From: Scenedesmus sp. ARA3
Lineage: Eukaryota; Chlorophyta; Chlorophyceae; Sphaeropleales; Scenedesmaceae
Length of the DNA stretch: 64,000 nt
Direction of reading: 5' to 3'
Assembly (NCBI GenBank): GCA_004335835.1
Contig: RWJK01001810.1
Coordinates: 1 to 64,000, forward strand
Positions 12,149-23,986 of this stretch are shown in pieces (the first letter of the stretch is position 1; each line of letters begins with the position of its first letter). The notes under the pieces were generated by a model, which was not told the origin of the DNA, ran no database searches, and saw only the letters and a list, made by a program, of their open reading frames with translations. The translations under genes and the position numbers were made by a program.

Positions 12149-12667
12149 AGCGTGTTGCTCTAAGGGATCACAGTGTCAGCTTGGCAGCAGGCCTGAACAG
12201 TGCTGTAGTGCTGCCTGTCCAGGCTGTTGACATGGGAACTAGCTGAAAGGCAGACACGCGATCCTGGCTCTACAGCACTCATCATCATCGCGTGCAGCGC
12301 CCCAACTGACAACAGGGTGAAGCACAGGGTGAGTAATATTGGTAGTGACACATGACACAGGTCTGCACAGAGCAAGCTACCTATCTTATGGCGCTCTGTC
12401 AATGGTAGCGATGAACTTGTTTTAAGCTGTCTTACTATGCAATGTTTATGGTGGCATAAGGCACTTCCATAACCTTGTGAAAAGAGGTGTTGGCAACGGG
12501 TCGTTCCTTGCTGATTGCTCCGCTCACGAGTAAACTGTACTCGAAGTGGTTTATCAAGCGTTGGCCTGCTTGCCGAAGTGGTGCTGCAAAGCAGCCAGCA
12601 GCAGCAGACACCACCAGCAGCAGGAGCAACAGCAGCGGCAGAAGCAGCAGCAGGAGCAGCAGCCAGC
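12149..12667. promoter_or_regulatory. Bidirectional promoter region, SRFR1 / SAP30BP
   Basis: These 519 bases separate two start codons pointing away from each other, so both promoters and 5' UTRs must lie here unless further 5' exons exist. I see no TATA box that I would defend. A CAG-rich 5' leader directly precedes the SAP30BP start codon. Confidence 0.5.
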
Positions 12668-14172
12668 ATGGCTGGCTTAGGAGCACTGTTGGGCGGATAC
12701 GGCAGCGGCAGTGATGAAGATGATGAGATGGAGGAAGGACAGCATGGTGAGCAGCAGCTGCAGCAGCGCTGCTCTTGATATACTGCAGTGGAACAGCTGT
12801 GCTGCATGCGATCAGCTGTGAACACCTGTTGTGCATGGCTGCTAGAGCAAAGTGGGCCACAAAAGCTTGAATTGTGGGTAGCAATGCTGATTTTCTGTGT
12901 GCTATGGCAGCAGCAGGGCTTGTGCAGCGGGGGATCAGCAGCATCGCCTGGGCAACCCTGCATACAGCACAGCAGCTTGAAGGACAACATCTGCAGCAGC
13001 AGTGCGCAAAGCGCTTGATCATCATGAGGGCTGCATATGTCCACGTGTGAGCACACATGTTGCCTGTTATCATATGCTTACGCACAACCCTGCTGTGCAC
13101 TCACTTCAGGACGTCAACATCTGAAATACTCCTGCTGCATCTACTTGTACACCACCAGCAATGTCTGCTACATGTGTTGGTCTGCTCACACTGATATGCT
13201 TACACTTCTTTGCTCTGCTGCGTGCTTTGCATTCCGCCTTGCGCTGCAGTCGACTCCCCATCTGGCGCCCTGCCGCTGCTAGGCATGCTTGGAGGCGCAG
13301 CCTCGGCATCACCCAGCAAAGCAGAGCAGCTAGCAGCAGCAGCAGATGCAGCAGGCGCGACACAGCAGCAGCAGCAGCAGCAGCAGGGCACCGATAGCGA
13401 CATGGATCACCCGCTGCCACTGCGTGTCATGGACGGCCCAAGCACAAACCCTGAACCGCCGCTGGAGGGCCTCAGCCCACCACACGCTGACATGGTGGGC
13501 CTTGCAGGAACAGCTGGCGCTGACGCGGCGCCTGATCAAGCAGCAGCAGCAGCAGCAGGCGACCCAGATGCTGCTGATGCAGCAGCAGACGCAGATGCAG
13601 CAGCAGCCGATCCTGCAAGGCTGATACTGCCTCCAGAGCTGCGGGAGCCTCCACCAGGTCAGCCGAGTGAGGGCATGCAGGCGCGTGTGGAGAGCATATA
13701 CCGCACGCAGATGCAGACCGGCAAGAGCATTGTGAGCGTGCTGCGGAAGAACCGCCGCTGGCAGAACCCTGACTTCCTAGAGAAAATGGTGCGGTATTAC
13801 CACCTAGATCAGTACGGCTCGTCGCTGAGCAGCGATGTGTTTGATCCGAAGGGGATTCCTGATGAAGACAAGTGGCCAGCGCTGGCCGCAGTGCTGCAGC
13901 AACGGAAGCGCGCGCGCGGCGCAGAGGTGCAGTTCCGCAGCAGCGGGCAGCAGCAGCAGCAGCAGGCTGGTGCAGGTGCTGCAGCAGCGGCAGCAGCGGC
14001 AGCAGCGCTGCCGGGTGGTGGCGGCGCTGCTGCTGCTGGGTCTGGGCTGCCAGCAGCGCCGAAGATGCTGCCGCCTGATCCTCGAAAGGTTGAGGTTGCG
14101 CAGGCGCAGGCACAGGCGCTGGCAAATGCGCTGCTGTCAAACGCGACTAAGAAGTCGAAATGGGACAAGTAA
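12668..14172 (+). CDS. SAP30BP: SAP30-binding protein / HCNGP-like regulator
   Basis: Two exons (12668-12746 and 13250-14172) encode 333 aa; the split Val codon joins in frame. An acidic N-terminus (SGSDEDDEMEEG) resembles that of human SAP30BP. Poly-Q and Ala/Asp-rich spacers follow. The conserved HCNGP core at about residues 165-240 contains IYRTQMQTGKSIVSVLRKNR, RWQNPDFLEKMVRYYHLDQYG and DVFDPKGIPDEDKWPAL, and the C-terminus ends in KKSKWDK as in the family. Human SAP30BP is nuclear, binds the SAP30 corepressor and takes part in splicing of short introns. The poly-Q/A insertions make the algal protein slightly longer than the human one. A TGTAA signal lies at 14896-14900. Confidence 0.93.
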
Positions 14173-15248
14173 GGAGTGTGATTGTGTTGGTGGGGCGGTG
14201 ACCTGGCAGGGGCTTCTGTTGAACATGCATGCAGGGTCTTCTGTTGAACATGCATGCACTAAGCTGTGCTGCATCGTGCCGCTATCTGCATAGCTCTACT
14301 TGGGTGGCGCATGCAGTTGCTGTGACTGCGCAAGCGGTAGCGCAACGCACTGCCGGCAGCTTGTGAGCAGGGTGTCTTCTGCAGACGTGCCGCGTTCCTG
14401 CAAGCAGCCTGGGCTCAACCTCTGCCGCGTCATGTTGGATTGACCGTTCAGCTTACGGCAAGCATCAGCAATAGCTGGCATATTGTGCGTCTGCTCATGC
14501 CTGCCTGAGCCACGGGCTCGTGGCACGCAGTTTTCGGGCTTGCAGCTTCTCGTGTTGCTGGTTTTGGGCGTGCTCGTTGGGTGCGGCCGCGTGGCTGTAC
14601 TGCAGCATCCTGCAGCGTGGGACCCTTTGCCCGGTGTTTTACTTTATTGGTGCAGCACAAATGGGTGGCGGCAGGTCACACTGTCTCAGCGTGGTATATC
14701 AGCACATTTGCAGTGTCCACTTGTCGCAGGCTGAAGCAGGCGGGCACCGGGTGCTTGCTAGCAGCAACAGTGTCGCCTTCTCGCATGCTTGCAGACATGC
14801 GCCGCAGCTGTTGTACAAGCTGCCTGGTGTTTTATGTGGCCTGGTCTACTGCTGTTGGGCCCGCACGTGGTGCACAGCCATGTTGAAAATTTGGGTGTAA
14901 TCCTGCTCACCAACACATGCGCATCATCGAGGTTTGGCGGTTACTAAAGTTACACCAGCTGCCTGGCAAGCCGATACATCAACAGTGGATACATGCAGTG
15001 GCGCAGCATGCCTGCTCTCATCGTCACATCACCAACCAAGCCGTGGCAACAACGCCATCAACGCCTGACTGTCAACTTAACTTAAAATTTGATCTAACAC
15101 ACTTCGTGACAGCCGTGCGGTGCACAGATGGTACGGTGCTGCTGGCACAACCATGGGTGGCGGGCGGTAAGGCTGTGCCACGTGGCAGAACAAGCTGCCG
15201 TGCCATGAGCTAGACTACTGGTGCCACCAACAGTGTTGTACACCTGAT
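14173..15248. other. Convergent 3' UTR region, SAP30BP (+) and CLD1 (-)
   Basis: No coding exon is recognised. A plus-strand TGTAA at 14896-14900 suits the SAP30BP transcript end, and a minus-strand TGTAA at 14950-14954 suits CLD1. If both are used, the two transcripts end within about 60 bases of each other. Confidence 0.4.
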
Positions 15249-15645
15249 CCTCGTATTTTTTTATGTTACCAGGGGGGACGAAATCCTACTGGCTAGTCAC
15301 ACGCAGCAGCCAGGCGAACCTGACTGCAGGGGCCACAACGGCCTTGCCTCCACCAGCAAGACACGTCTAACACCCCTATACAGGAGGTCCCCAGCGCCCG
15401 GACCAAAAAAATAAGCAGGGGAGTTGAACCCCCACACCCCCTTGGTGTGCTACAGCTCCATTGCACGCTGCACACACCCGACCAACACTCAGTGCCAGCC
15501 GCCCCAATAAAGGAGTCTATAGTCAAGGTAGTGTCTTGGACAGGGAGAAGCCGTACCAACTCCAGGAAATCCCACTAGCTCAGACCACGGCTCCAACAAA
15601 ATCATCTGACCATGGCAGCGTCGTGAGGGAGAAAAAACCTCGTAT
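15249..15645 (-). mobile_element. SINE-like retroposed insertion with 8-bp target-site duplication
   Basis: An 8-base direct repeat, CCTCGTAT on the plus strand, flanks a 381-bp segment at 15249-15256 and 15638-15645. On the minus strand the insert ends in AACATAAAAAAA directly before the second duplication, the mark of a target-primed retroposon. The interior lacks the CAG/CTG texture of the surroundings. It contains a Pol III B-box-like motif, GGGTTCAACTCCC, at about 15418-15433 (-), followed by a run of seven T that could be an internal Pol III terminator. No protein frame is evident. It sits in the shared 3' region of SAP30BP and CLD1. Confidence 0.65.
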
Positions 15646-16007
15646 GCACGCCATATGCAAGTGCGGCAGCGGATGCAGCAACATTTGCCAGGTGGAAGGG
15701 GCGCAGTGTGCTGTGCACAGCATAGCCCAGCTATGCAGAGCTGCTCGCATTGGTGCTGCACCGGCTGCTACCCAGCATGCACTGGATTTAACGTGCACCC
15801 TGGGGCCTACAACACAAAATTATGTACAGCGCCGCCGTCATCAAGCAGCGTCGCCCTCATCACTGGCCAGTGTTTCCAAGAGGTGTTTCAAAAGGTTTGA
15901 CAGACTGCACAGCTGCCAATCAACCGGACTAGCGGTAAAGTTGCTGTACCTCGCTTGTAGTACAGCTGGTATTCCTACAATTTTTGCTGCAAGAACTGCG
16001 CGCATGC
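15646..16007 (-). other. CLD1 3' UTR (proximal part)
   Basis: This stretch directly follows the CLD1 stop codon on the minus strand and holds no recognisable coding sequence on either strand. Confidence 0.4.
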
Positions 16008-16190
16008 TCAAGCAGCAGCCACCCCTTGCTGCTGTGCTGCTGCGGTGCTGCTGCTGCTGCCGCCATCAGTACTGTTGCTGCTGCTGCTGCTGAGCACGAA
16101 GGCCTCGATGAGTGGGTTGACCAGGTGGGGTGCCTCGTCCTGCGGGCAGTGGCCCACGCCTGGCAGCTCAACAAACTCTGCGGCAGCGGC

Positions 16191-16243
<53 letters not shown>

Positions 16244-19200
16244 TGCGGCGGTGTCAGGCTCGTCAGGTTCTGTGAACTTGGCAGGACAACTTGAAAACTG
16301 TCACCTCTGCTGTTCCACAGCCTGCGGGTGCCAGGCGCCGTGCACATTTAAGTGCTACGTAACATCACAACACTTACATATGCAAGCCATCACAGCGCTC
16401 ACCAGTGACGCAGGGGTAGTGCGCGAACAGCCGCCGCCCCTCAGCCATGTCCTCCCAGGGGTCAGCCGCCCCCCACAGGATGCTCACAGGCACGCTCGGG
16501 GGTGTGGCAGCCAGCAGCTGCTCAGGCAGTGGGCCGCCAGAGTAGGAGATGAAGTCCAGGAACACATCCACGGCTCCAGGCTGCATGGACAGCAAGCAGA
16601 AACAGCAGCAGCAGGTCACTGTGCATGTGCCAGAGAAGGCTGCAGGAGGGGCATGGGAAGTAGCAGATGAAGTCCAGGAACACATCCACAGCGCCAGGCT
16701 GCGTGCATGTGGACAGCAGGCAGACACGCAGTCAACAGCAGACCGAGGTCGATGTGCATGCTCTGAGCGGGTTGGGTGGGCCCGACGAAGTGGGAGATGA
16801 AGTCCAGGAACACACGCACGGCCCAAGGCTGCGTAATCGCATGTGGACAGCAAGCAAGCAAGCAAGCAGCAGCGATGCAGATGAGGTTGCCGAAAGTGCC
16901 GCAGCTTAACAGCGCAGCACTGCACACCAGATCAGCACAGCAGAGCTGAACAAAACAGCACTGCCTACCTGCAGCCCTAGCTTGAGGATCGTGTCCATCA
17001 GCTGGTCAGTCACTGCTGAACAGCGCACCGCAGCACGGTGCAGTTGAACAGCGCAGCACAACGCAGCACAGCGCAGTTGAACAGCGCAGCACAGCGTAGT
17101 TGAAAAGCGCAACACAGCGCAGTTGAACAGCGCAACACAGCGGTACATACAGTACAACCACGCCTCACCTGCAGCCCTGGCTTGAGGATTGCGTCCACCA
17201 GCTCGTCAGTCACTGCTTGCACAGCAAAGCACAGCATTGCACAGCACAGCACAGCTGAACCGTACAGTTGAACAAAACAGCACAGCACTGCCTACCTACA
17301 ACCGGCTTGATGATCGCGTCCACCATCTCGGCAGTCACCACTGCACAGCGCAGCGCAGCACGGCGCAGTTGAACAGCGCAGCACAGCGCAACGTACAGTA
17401 CAACAAGACCTCACCTGCAGCCCCGGCTTGAGGATTGCGTCCACCAGCTCGTAAGTCACTGCTTGCACACCACAGCACAGCATTGCACAGCACATTCCAG
17501 CTGAACCGTACAGCTGAACAGGACAGCACAGCACTGCCTACCTGCAGCCCCGGCTTGAGGATTGCATCCACCAGCTCATCAGTCACTGCTGAACAGCGCA
17601 GCACAGCGCAGTTGAACAGCGCAACACAGCGCAGTTGAACAGCGCAACACAGCGCAGTTGAACAGTGCAACACAGCGGTACATACAGTACAACCACGCCT
17701 CACCTGCAGCCCTGGCTTGAGGATTGCGTNNNNNNNNNNNNNNNNNNNNNNNNNNNNNNNNNNNNNNNNNNNNNNNNNNCAACCACGCCTCACCTGCAGC
17801 CCTGGCTTGAGGATTGCGTCCACCAGCTCGTCAGTCACTGCTGAGTCGTCCGCATAGGCCTGGCACAGGATGTTTTTTACAGTGCGCGGCGTGGCTACGC
17901 TGCCGAAAAAGGCAGAGCCCAGCGACGTCTCCCTGCAGCAGCACGGCACAATGCAGCAGCAGCATAGGAGACGGTTGTCGCAGGCATGAGGCGTGCAAGT
18001 GCCATATGTACCTATGAACATCATTCAAGCCGCAGCCCAGCTCCGGCAGCCTGCTGCAGCTGCTGAAAGCAACACATTAGTCTAGGCCTTTCACGAGCAG
18101 CAGCAGGTGCGTGTGGCAGGTGCACCATGCGAATCCTCTGTTTAGTACTGTGACGTCATTACTACTCAAGATTACGCAGCAGCAGCCACTCACCGCAGCA
18201 GGCGCTGGATGGCTGCCCCCAGGGGCCGCTGCCAGGGCTGTAAAAATACACGTTTTATTCGAGTCAAATGCACAGCTGCGCACCTTCCAGCAATGCTAGA
18301 TCACAGGAGCCCCCACCTGTGCTCACACACCTGGCATGAGGGGTGTGTGGGCTCCAACAACATCTGAAGCAACATGACAGTCCAGAGCATCCGGGCGCAG
18401 CTGCAACTGCGCGACACAGTTGCACCATGTGCTGCGGCACCTGCCACGCATCGTGTAACACCACATTCACATCTTCAACCAAAAAAACCACAAAGCTGCC
18501 ACCCACTCACCGCAGCAAGCGCTGGAAGGCTGCCACCAGGGGTTGCTGCCAGGGCTGCTGCAACATTCATGGCAACGTGAAAGTCCAGCCGGTTGTGCAC
18601 AGCAGCAACTGCGCATCGCAGGCACACTGCACATGCCACTGCTCGTCACGCAACATGCAACACCATAAGCTTGTTTTCCCTCATTACTGACCACAACGTC
18701 ACAACAAACGACAGCAGCAAGCAACTCACCGCAGCAAGCGCTGTAAGGCTGCCGCCAGCGGCCGCTGCCAGGGCTGTGCACACAGCAGATCTCAAGCATG
18801 AGCCCGGCGTGCGCTCCATGAACATCCCAAAACAACACAACGGGCCAGGCCATTCGGGCGCAGCAGCAACTGCGCGATGCAGTTGCGCTACATGCCGTTG
18901 CACATGCCATGCAGCGTGCAACACCAGGTGCTTTGTCCATGTTGCCTTGACAAGAAGAACACAAAGCTGCCACCCACTCACCGCAGCAAGCGCTGGAAGG
19001 CTGCCACCAGCGGCCGCTGCCAGGGCTGCTGCCGCTCCACGTGCAAACCCCTGAGGCTGATGTTGATCAGCTGCACGCCGCGCACCAGGTCTGGCCGCAG
19101 GATGCCTGCCTTCAGGCCAGCCAAGCCTGCAGCGAGCAGCAGGATGTGCACGTTTGTCGGTTGGTTGGTGCGAGTTTGTGCTGCATTTCTGCGCTCCCTG

Positions 19201-20858
19201 CTTCCTGTTGAAAGCTGTACTGCAGTGACATTCACGGCCTAGCACAACCCTTCTTGCACCACCCCCACAGCGTCACTGCGCGCACCTCTCAATGAGTGGC
19301 AGCTGACGTATGCTGGTGCCCCAGTCATCTGCTCGCGCCAGCAACCTGCTCAACCCTCAACTACACGACGCGACGCCGCGCACCTCTGACTGAGTTGCAG
19401 CGCATGTAAGCTGGCGCGCCAGCAACCTGCTCAGCCAACACCGACACCATGTCCTCCGCGCACCTCCGACTGAGTTGCAGCTGATGTATGCTGGCGCCCC
19501 AATGATTTCCTCGGTGAAGTCCACCAGCTGCTGCCAGTTGTCAAAGTTGTAGATGTTGCTACAGCCAGCTGCTGCCACGACCCCTGCCACCGCTGCTGCT
19601 GCTGCACCTCAAGTGTCCCTGCGATACTTCCTGGCTGCAGCTGCACAGCTGCCACGTTCTAGGCTAGCAGATATACTACGTGCCCCGCCATCAACAAACC
19701 ACTCCGCGCACCTCCGACTGAGTTGCAGCTGATGTAGGCTGGCGCCCCAATCACTTGCTCAGTGAAGTCCACCAGCTGCTGCCCCCAGTTGTCAAAGTTG
19801 TAGATGGAGTTGGGTGGGGCTTGCCTAGGGTCAGGCTTGTCACTAAAGCCGTAGCCAAGCAGGTCTATGGAAAAGGCCCTGAAGCGCTGCCCTAGCTGCG
19901 GTGTGTTCTTGCGCCAGTGGTCGCTGCGCACAGGTTAGGTAGTGACATACACAGAGGCAGTAAGCATAAACAGGGCACGTTTGCGACGCTGATGCTGCTG
20001 CAGTGTGCGGCGTCTGTGCACTGCGGGCTACCTTCGGGCTGAAACAGTGGCTGTCTCTGTTTCATTCACGGGCGGCTAGCACAAACCAGACATTGTGAGC
20101 ACCCCAAGAGTTCACCGCTAGTGCAAGATTGCGCCCTTGCTGGTGCACCACCAGACAACAAGTGTATCTCCAGAGATACCTCTAGGATGCCATGCCACAG
20201 AATGCCCTCTGCTGCCCGCTGCGCCTCAGCAAGACCACTGCTGTGCTGCTCACCAGTTGCCGCCAAAGCCATGCACCAGCAGCACGGGCTCGCCACTATC
20301 TCCGCTGCACTGGTACCTTATCTTGTGCCCCTGCCACTGCCAGTACCTGCAGCAAGGCAGGCAGGGTGCAGGGCTGTCAGGAAGACGCGTGTGCTGGGCT
20401 ATGCAACCGTATGGCCTGGATGTTTTGAACTGTTACATTAGCATTAGCCACGGCACCCGTGCACAAAGGTGATGCGCTACTGCTGTTTGCTAATCAAGGG
20501 GTGGCTGGCAGCAGCTGAAAAGCAGCAGTTCGAGCCTGACATTGTGGTGACTAATGTGCTCATGCGCCTTGCTAACATAGCCAGACAGGCTTCGGACTTC
20601 ACTTACAAGTCAAAACATAAGAATCCTGCATATACAGGGTCCTGATGATGCAAAGGTGCTCAGGCTCTTTAGAAGAGCGAGTCCTGCTGATGGTGCTGCT
20701 GCTGTAGCCACTCACCCCTCAAACACGCCAGGTTTGATCTCGGTTCTGTTAGATGCATCACAACGTACAGCTGCTCTTAGTATCCTTGTGCGCACAGGAG
20801 CACGTAAACTGCAATGTCTGAGACAGCCCTTCTGTGGTGCTAGCGTATTGAACGCCAT
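16008..20858 (-). CDS. CLD1: Chloroplast alpha/beta hydrolase, chlorophyll dephytylase type
   Basis: Seven phase-consistent exons encode 359 aa: 20858-20716, 20346-20254, 19923-19712, 19126-18982, 17932-17794, 16580-16403, 16177-16008. The N-terminus (MAFNTLAPQKGCLRHCSLRA) is basic and Ser/Ala-rich, as expected of a plastid transit peptide. Hydrolase landmarks follow: oxyanion loop HGFGG, DHWRKNTPQLGQRF, IDLLGYGFSDKPDPRQ, nucleophile elbow CNSVGG (Ser147), acid WGAADPWED (Asp284) and GVGHCPQDE (His313). The blocks LINISLR, TVKNILCQ and DFISYSGGPLPEQLL match Arabidopsis At5g38520 (CLD1), which removes phytol from chlorophyll a during photosystem II turnover. Substrate is inferred from similarity. 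Introns are crowded with extra exon-edge copies, and one contains a 50-base gap of N. Confidence 0.92.
16196..16243 (-). repeat. CTG (sense) tract before the CLD1 exon 7 acceptor
   Basis: About 15 triplets read CTG on the sense strand and end shortly before TGCCGCAG|AG, the acceptor of the last exon. Confidence 0.9.
16538..16840 (-). repeat. Three copies of the CLD1 exon 6 acceptor edge
   Basis: The exon start coding PGAVDVFLDFIS (16580 downward) recurs near 16662-16706 and 16795-16832, about 125 bp apart, each behind a CAG/GCAG acceptor. The farthest copy codes PWAVRVFLDFIS. Confidence 0.87.
16965..17842 (-). repeat. Seven copies of the CLD1 exon 5 donor edge
   Basis: The exon end coding VTDELVDAILKPGLQ before GTGAGG (functional at 17789-17842) recurs at about 17699-17729 (cut by the gap), 17538-17590, 17411-17461, 17291-17341, 17166-17216 and 16968-17015. 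Spacing is about 120-130 bp except for the last pair. Several copies also keep an AG just 5' of TGACTGAC, so they look like complete 44-bp mini-exons. Intron parts share GCACAGCACAGC-like filler. Confidence 0.92.
17730..17779. other. Assembly gap (50 N)
   Basis: Fifty ambiguous bases interrupt a tandem repeat array in the CLD1 intron between exons 5 and 6. The gap length is probably nominal, so the true copy number is unknown. Confidence 0.99.
18185..19030 (-). repeat. Four copies of the CLD1 exon 4 donor edge
   Basis: The exon end coding PWQRPLVAAFQRLLR before GTGAGT (functional at 18982-19030) recurs at about 18729-18778, 18508-18563 and 18190-18240. The unit is longer here, about 220-315 bp, because more intron sequence is included. 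Confidence 0.9.
19280..19805 (-). repeat. Four copies of the CLD1 exon 3 donor edge
   Basis: The exon end coding VIGAPAYISCNSVGG (functional at 19712-19805) is copied at about 19458-19556, 19378-19412 and 19284-19330. The block contains the nucleophile elbow. The first copy is long and reaches back to codons for IYNFDNWQQLVDF. Confidence 0.88.
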
Positions 20859-21395
20859 TAGGCTTGGTTGCTTCACAAGCTCTTCGAAAAATTGCTTCTA
20901 GTATTGCAAAACTGCAAGTCACTGGTCGGATGGCGTGCGACTTGCTGAAGGCATGGTCAGTAACCCATGGTCAGTAATCCAAGGCAGGTGAACAGACGCT
21001 TCTCCCCCAAGTCCCGAGGCACCCTTGCTCCTTTTGTATGCTTCTTGAACGATCTTGCTTGCACCAATTCATTTCAATCCGACAGCACGCATTGTGCTGC
21101 ACGCTAGCCATTCAACATGTTGTCCACACAGGAAAGTGGTGCAGCGCTGGTGACCAGTATTACACCTCACTCACAACACAAGACCATAACAGCAGCCAAG
21201 CCCGGGTCACACACGGAATCCCACGTTATCCAAGATGACCATGAACATGGCTAACGTGCCCAACTCCCAAGTGACTCAATCTGGACTTGACCGCAACCAG
21301 CCAGCTCATGAGCTGATCATGTTTGTCTCGACACACTATCTCTTCGCATCGCGTATCACACCGATGCCGCGCTGCTGCTCCTGCTGCTGCTGCTG
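20859..21395 (-). other. ValRS 3' UTR and CLD1 promoter region
   Basis: ValRS and CLD1 lie in tandem on the minus strand with 537 bp between them. A minus-strand TGTAA at 21160-21164 probably ends the ValRS transcript. The remaining 300 bp or so would then hold the CLD1 promoter. No box is clear enough to mark. Confidence 0.4.
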
Positions 21396-23944
21396 CTATT
21401 GCTGCTTCAGCGCCTGCACCTGCGCCAGCTTCTGCTCTATGCTGCTGAGCCTGTCCTGCGCGTCTGCTGCCTGTCCCCGCACTTCAGCGATGTAGTCAGC
21501 TGACGCCTTCTCAACGAACTTGGGGTTATTCAGGCGGCCCATGATGCCCCCAAGCTCTTTCTCCACCTGCACATTGACAACGTAACAGACAGTTGAATTG
21601 ATGATTGCTGCGTCAGTGTGTGATGCTGTGTGATGTGTGACGCCAGTTGCTTACTGCCCAGGCTAGAACGGCCGGCCGCCACTGGCAGGCATGCAGAAAA
21701 CAGCAGAACGGACTGTTGCTGAACCCCAGCTGCATGCAGCGGAGAACAAGCGTAGCTGCAGGGCGATGCGACACCCACAAACACGCCAAAACACTTGACC
21801 GCTGTAAATAGCTCTCTTCACTTCACAGATGCATCGAGTCCCGCGTGTACCCAGCTCAACTGCCAGTGCACATGTACAGCAAGGCCCACCTTTGCTTTCT
21901 GCTTGGTCAGCCGCGCCAGCTCCTTGTCCACGTCAAACAGCCCAGCCAGCGGCAGCAGCAGCTGCAGGCCCTCATTCACCACCACACTCACGCAGCCGCC
22001 TGCAGGCGCTGCCGCAGACGCCTCTTCAGCGCTGCCCACCACAGACACCTGCGGCACGAGGTTTTGAAACGTTGATGGCTCAGCCAGATGCCAGCACCAG
22101 TCAATACCTGTGAGACCTGTGTGATTTGCTGGATGCCTGATGTCAGAGTAAACAAATGGTGCAGACCACAGCGGGCGGCGCTTGGCAGGCGCCAAAGTTG
22201 ACTTGTTCGACCCATCACAATTATAGTCAACGCGTGCAGGCAGTGCTGAACTTGAAAAGCACAGCACACCAACCTCACCTTGCTTGGCTCCAGCTTTGCC
22301 AGCAGGCACACCACGGGCAGCTCCTGCTGCATGACCTCCCGCAGCTGCGGGTCGCTCACCACCAGCACGGCAGCCACCTGGCAGGCGACAGCACAGATAA
22401 ACAAACCAGTGCAGCAGCAGGGCTTAAGTCACAAGGGTTTCCATTATAACCTTGCGCAGCTGGGGGTCGATCACCACCAGCACGGCAGCCACCTGGCAGG
22501 CGACAGCACATACAAACAAAACAGCGCGGCATCAGGGCGTAAGTCCTACAATGCAGCTTCTTGCAGCTGTTGGTCGCTCACCACCAGCACGGCAGCCACC
22601 TGTCACCGACAATGCAAGCAGCAGCAGGCTTCAGCAGCAGGACATGTGTCACAAAATCTGGGTCTGCTGCTGCTGGGCAATGACCGCAGCTCAGGCACAT
22701 GTTGCAGCCAGCAAAGCAGCAGGCTGGTGTTCAGAACAGAGCAGAACACAGCAAGTTGGTGACCCGTCTATGCTGAAACAGCAGCGGCACCACCTTGCTG
22801 AGACTTGGCAAGTAGCTTAAGCAGCTCGTGGCAGGGCACAACACAGCAGCACAAACAACACAAGATGCCATGAAACACAGCATATGCAAGTTCGGCAGTG
22901 CAACAGCAACAGCCGCCATACCTTGCACGCCTGCTTTAGGCCGTACACAGTGCGTGACAGCTGCTTTACATGGTGGCAGGCCTCGCATGAGACCACATTA
23001 TCGTAGACCCTCCATGTGTGAGGTGGCCTCATACCTTGCGCGCCTGCTCCAGGCCGTACTCGGTGCGTGCATTCCTCACGCCGCGCACCAGCTCCTTGAG
23101 CTGCTCAAACTGCGTGACTGCTGCTGCATCAACCGCTGCCTCATGGCTGGGCCATGCTGCCTTCATCAGAGTGACACCTTGGTGCGGCAGCGCCTGCATC
23201 AGAGCGAAGATATATATGAAGCATATGAAGCAGGGTCACTGAGCGAGCGCGGCCGGTAGGAGGACAATGAAGGGTAAATGTAGTTTTGAGTCAAAGGCAC
23301 ACCAGTGCGCGAGCTAGGAGCAAGGTGTGGCACAGCAGGTGTACAGCCATCCTGCTACCTGACGTCAGACGTGCAAGAGCTCTGTGTCTCAACTTGTGCA
23401 TCAATCTCAACCTTGTATATTCCTGCTGCTACCTGACTTCGGCCGTGCAGAGCTTTATGTCTGAACCTTGTACATCGATTTGAACCTTGTATATCAACCG
23501 CACCTGCCACAGCTCCTCGGTAATGAAGGGCATGAAGGGGTGCACCAGCCGCAGCAGCACGTTGAACACAGCCCTCCCCCCACCACCTCAAACGTCTGTT
23601 AGCGCTATGTAGCAGGATAGGTAGCAGGACACGTAGCTTAAAAAACAGCCTTGTGCAGACAAGCAACACGATGACAGCAAATCGTCCCAAACCCACTGCA
23701 CAAAAATCAAAGAAAAGCAAACCCTCAAGAACCTCACCTGCCACAGCTCCTCAGTGATGAAGGGCATGAAGGGGTGCACCAGCCGCAGCAGCACGTTGAA
23801 CGCATACACCAGCACGCCACGCGTCACGCCGGCTGCATGTGGGTCAGCAGTGACTGCGCTGCCGCCGCCATCTGGGTCTTCTACGCTGCTGACGCTGCTG
23901 AAGTTGGCGCTGTACAGGCGCGCCTTGGAGGCCTCCACGTACCT

Positions 23945-23986
<42 letters not shown>

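Noticed and set aside
15400..15475. Possible tRNA gene around the GGGGTTCAACTCCCC motif (minus strand)
   Set aside because: A T-arm-like hairpin and a T-run are present, but I find no matching acceptor stem, D-arm or anticodon arm at the right spacing. It fits better as part of the SINE-like insert.
16196..16243. Perfect CAG tracts considered as CRISPR-like or regulatory arrays
   Set aside because: They are simple triplet repeats without spacers and occur throughout the window in a gene-oriented way.
22750..22800. Possible extra ValRS exon (minus strand, KVVPLLFQ)
   Set aside because: Exons 19 and 20 join in phase 0 and give continuous homology to plastid ValRS without it.
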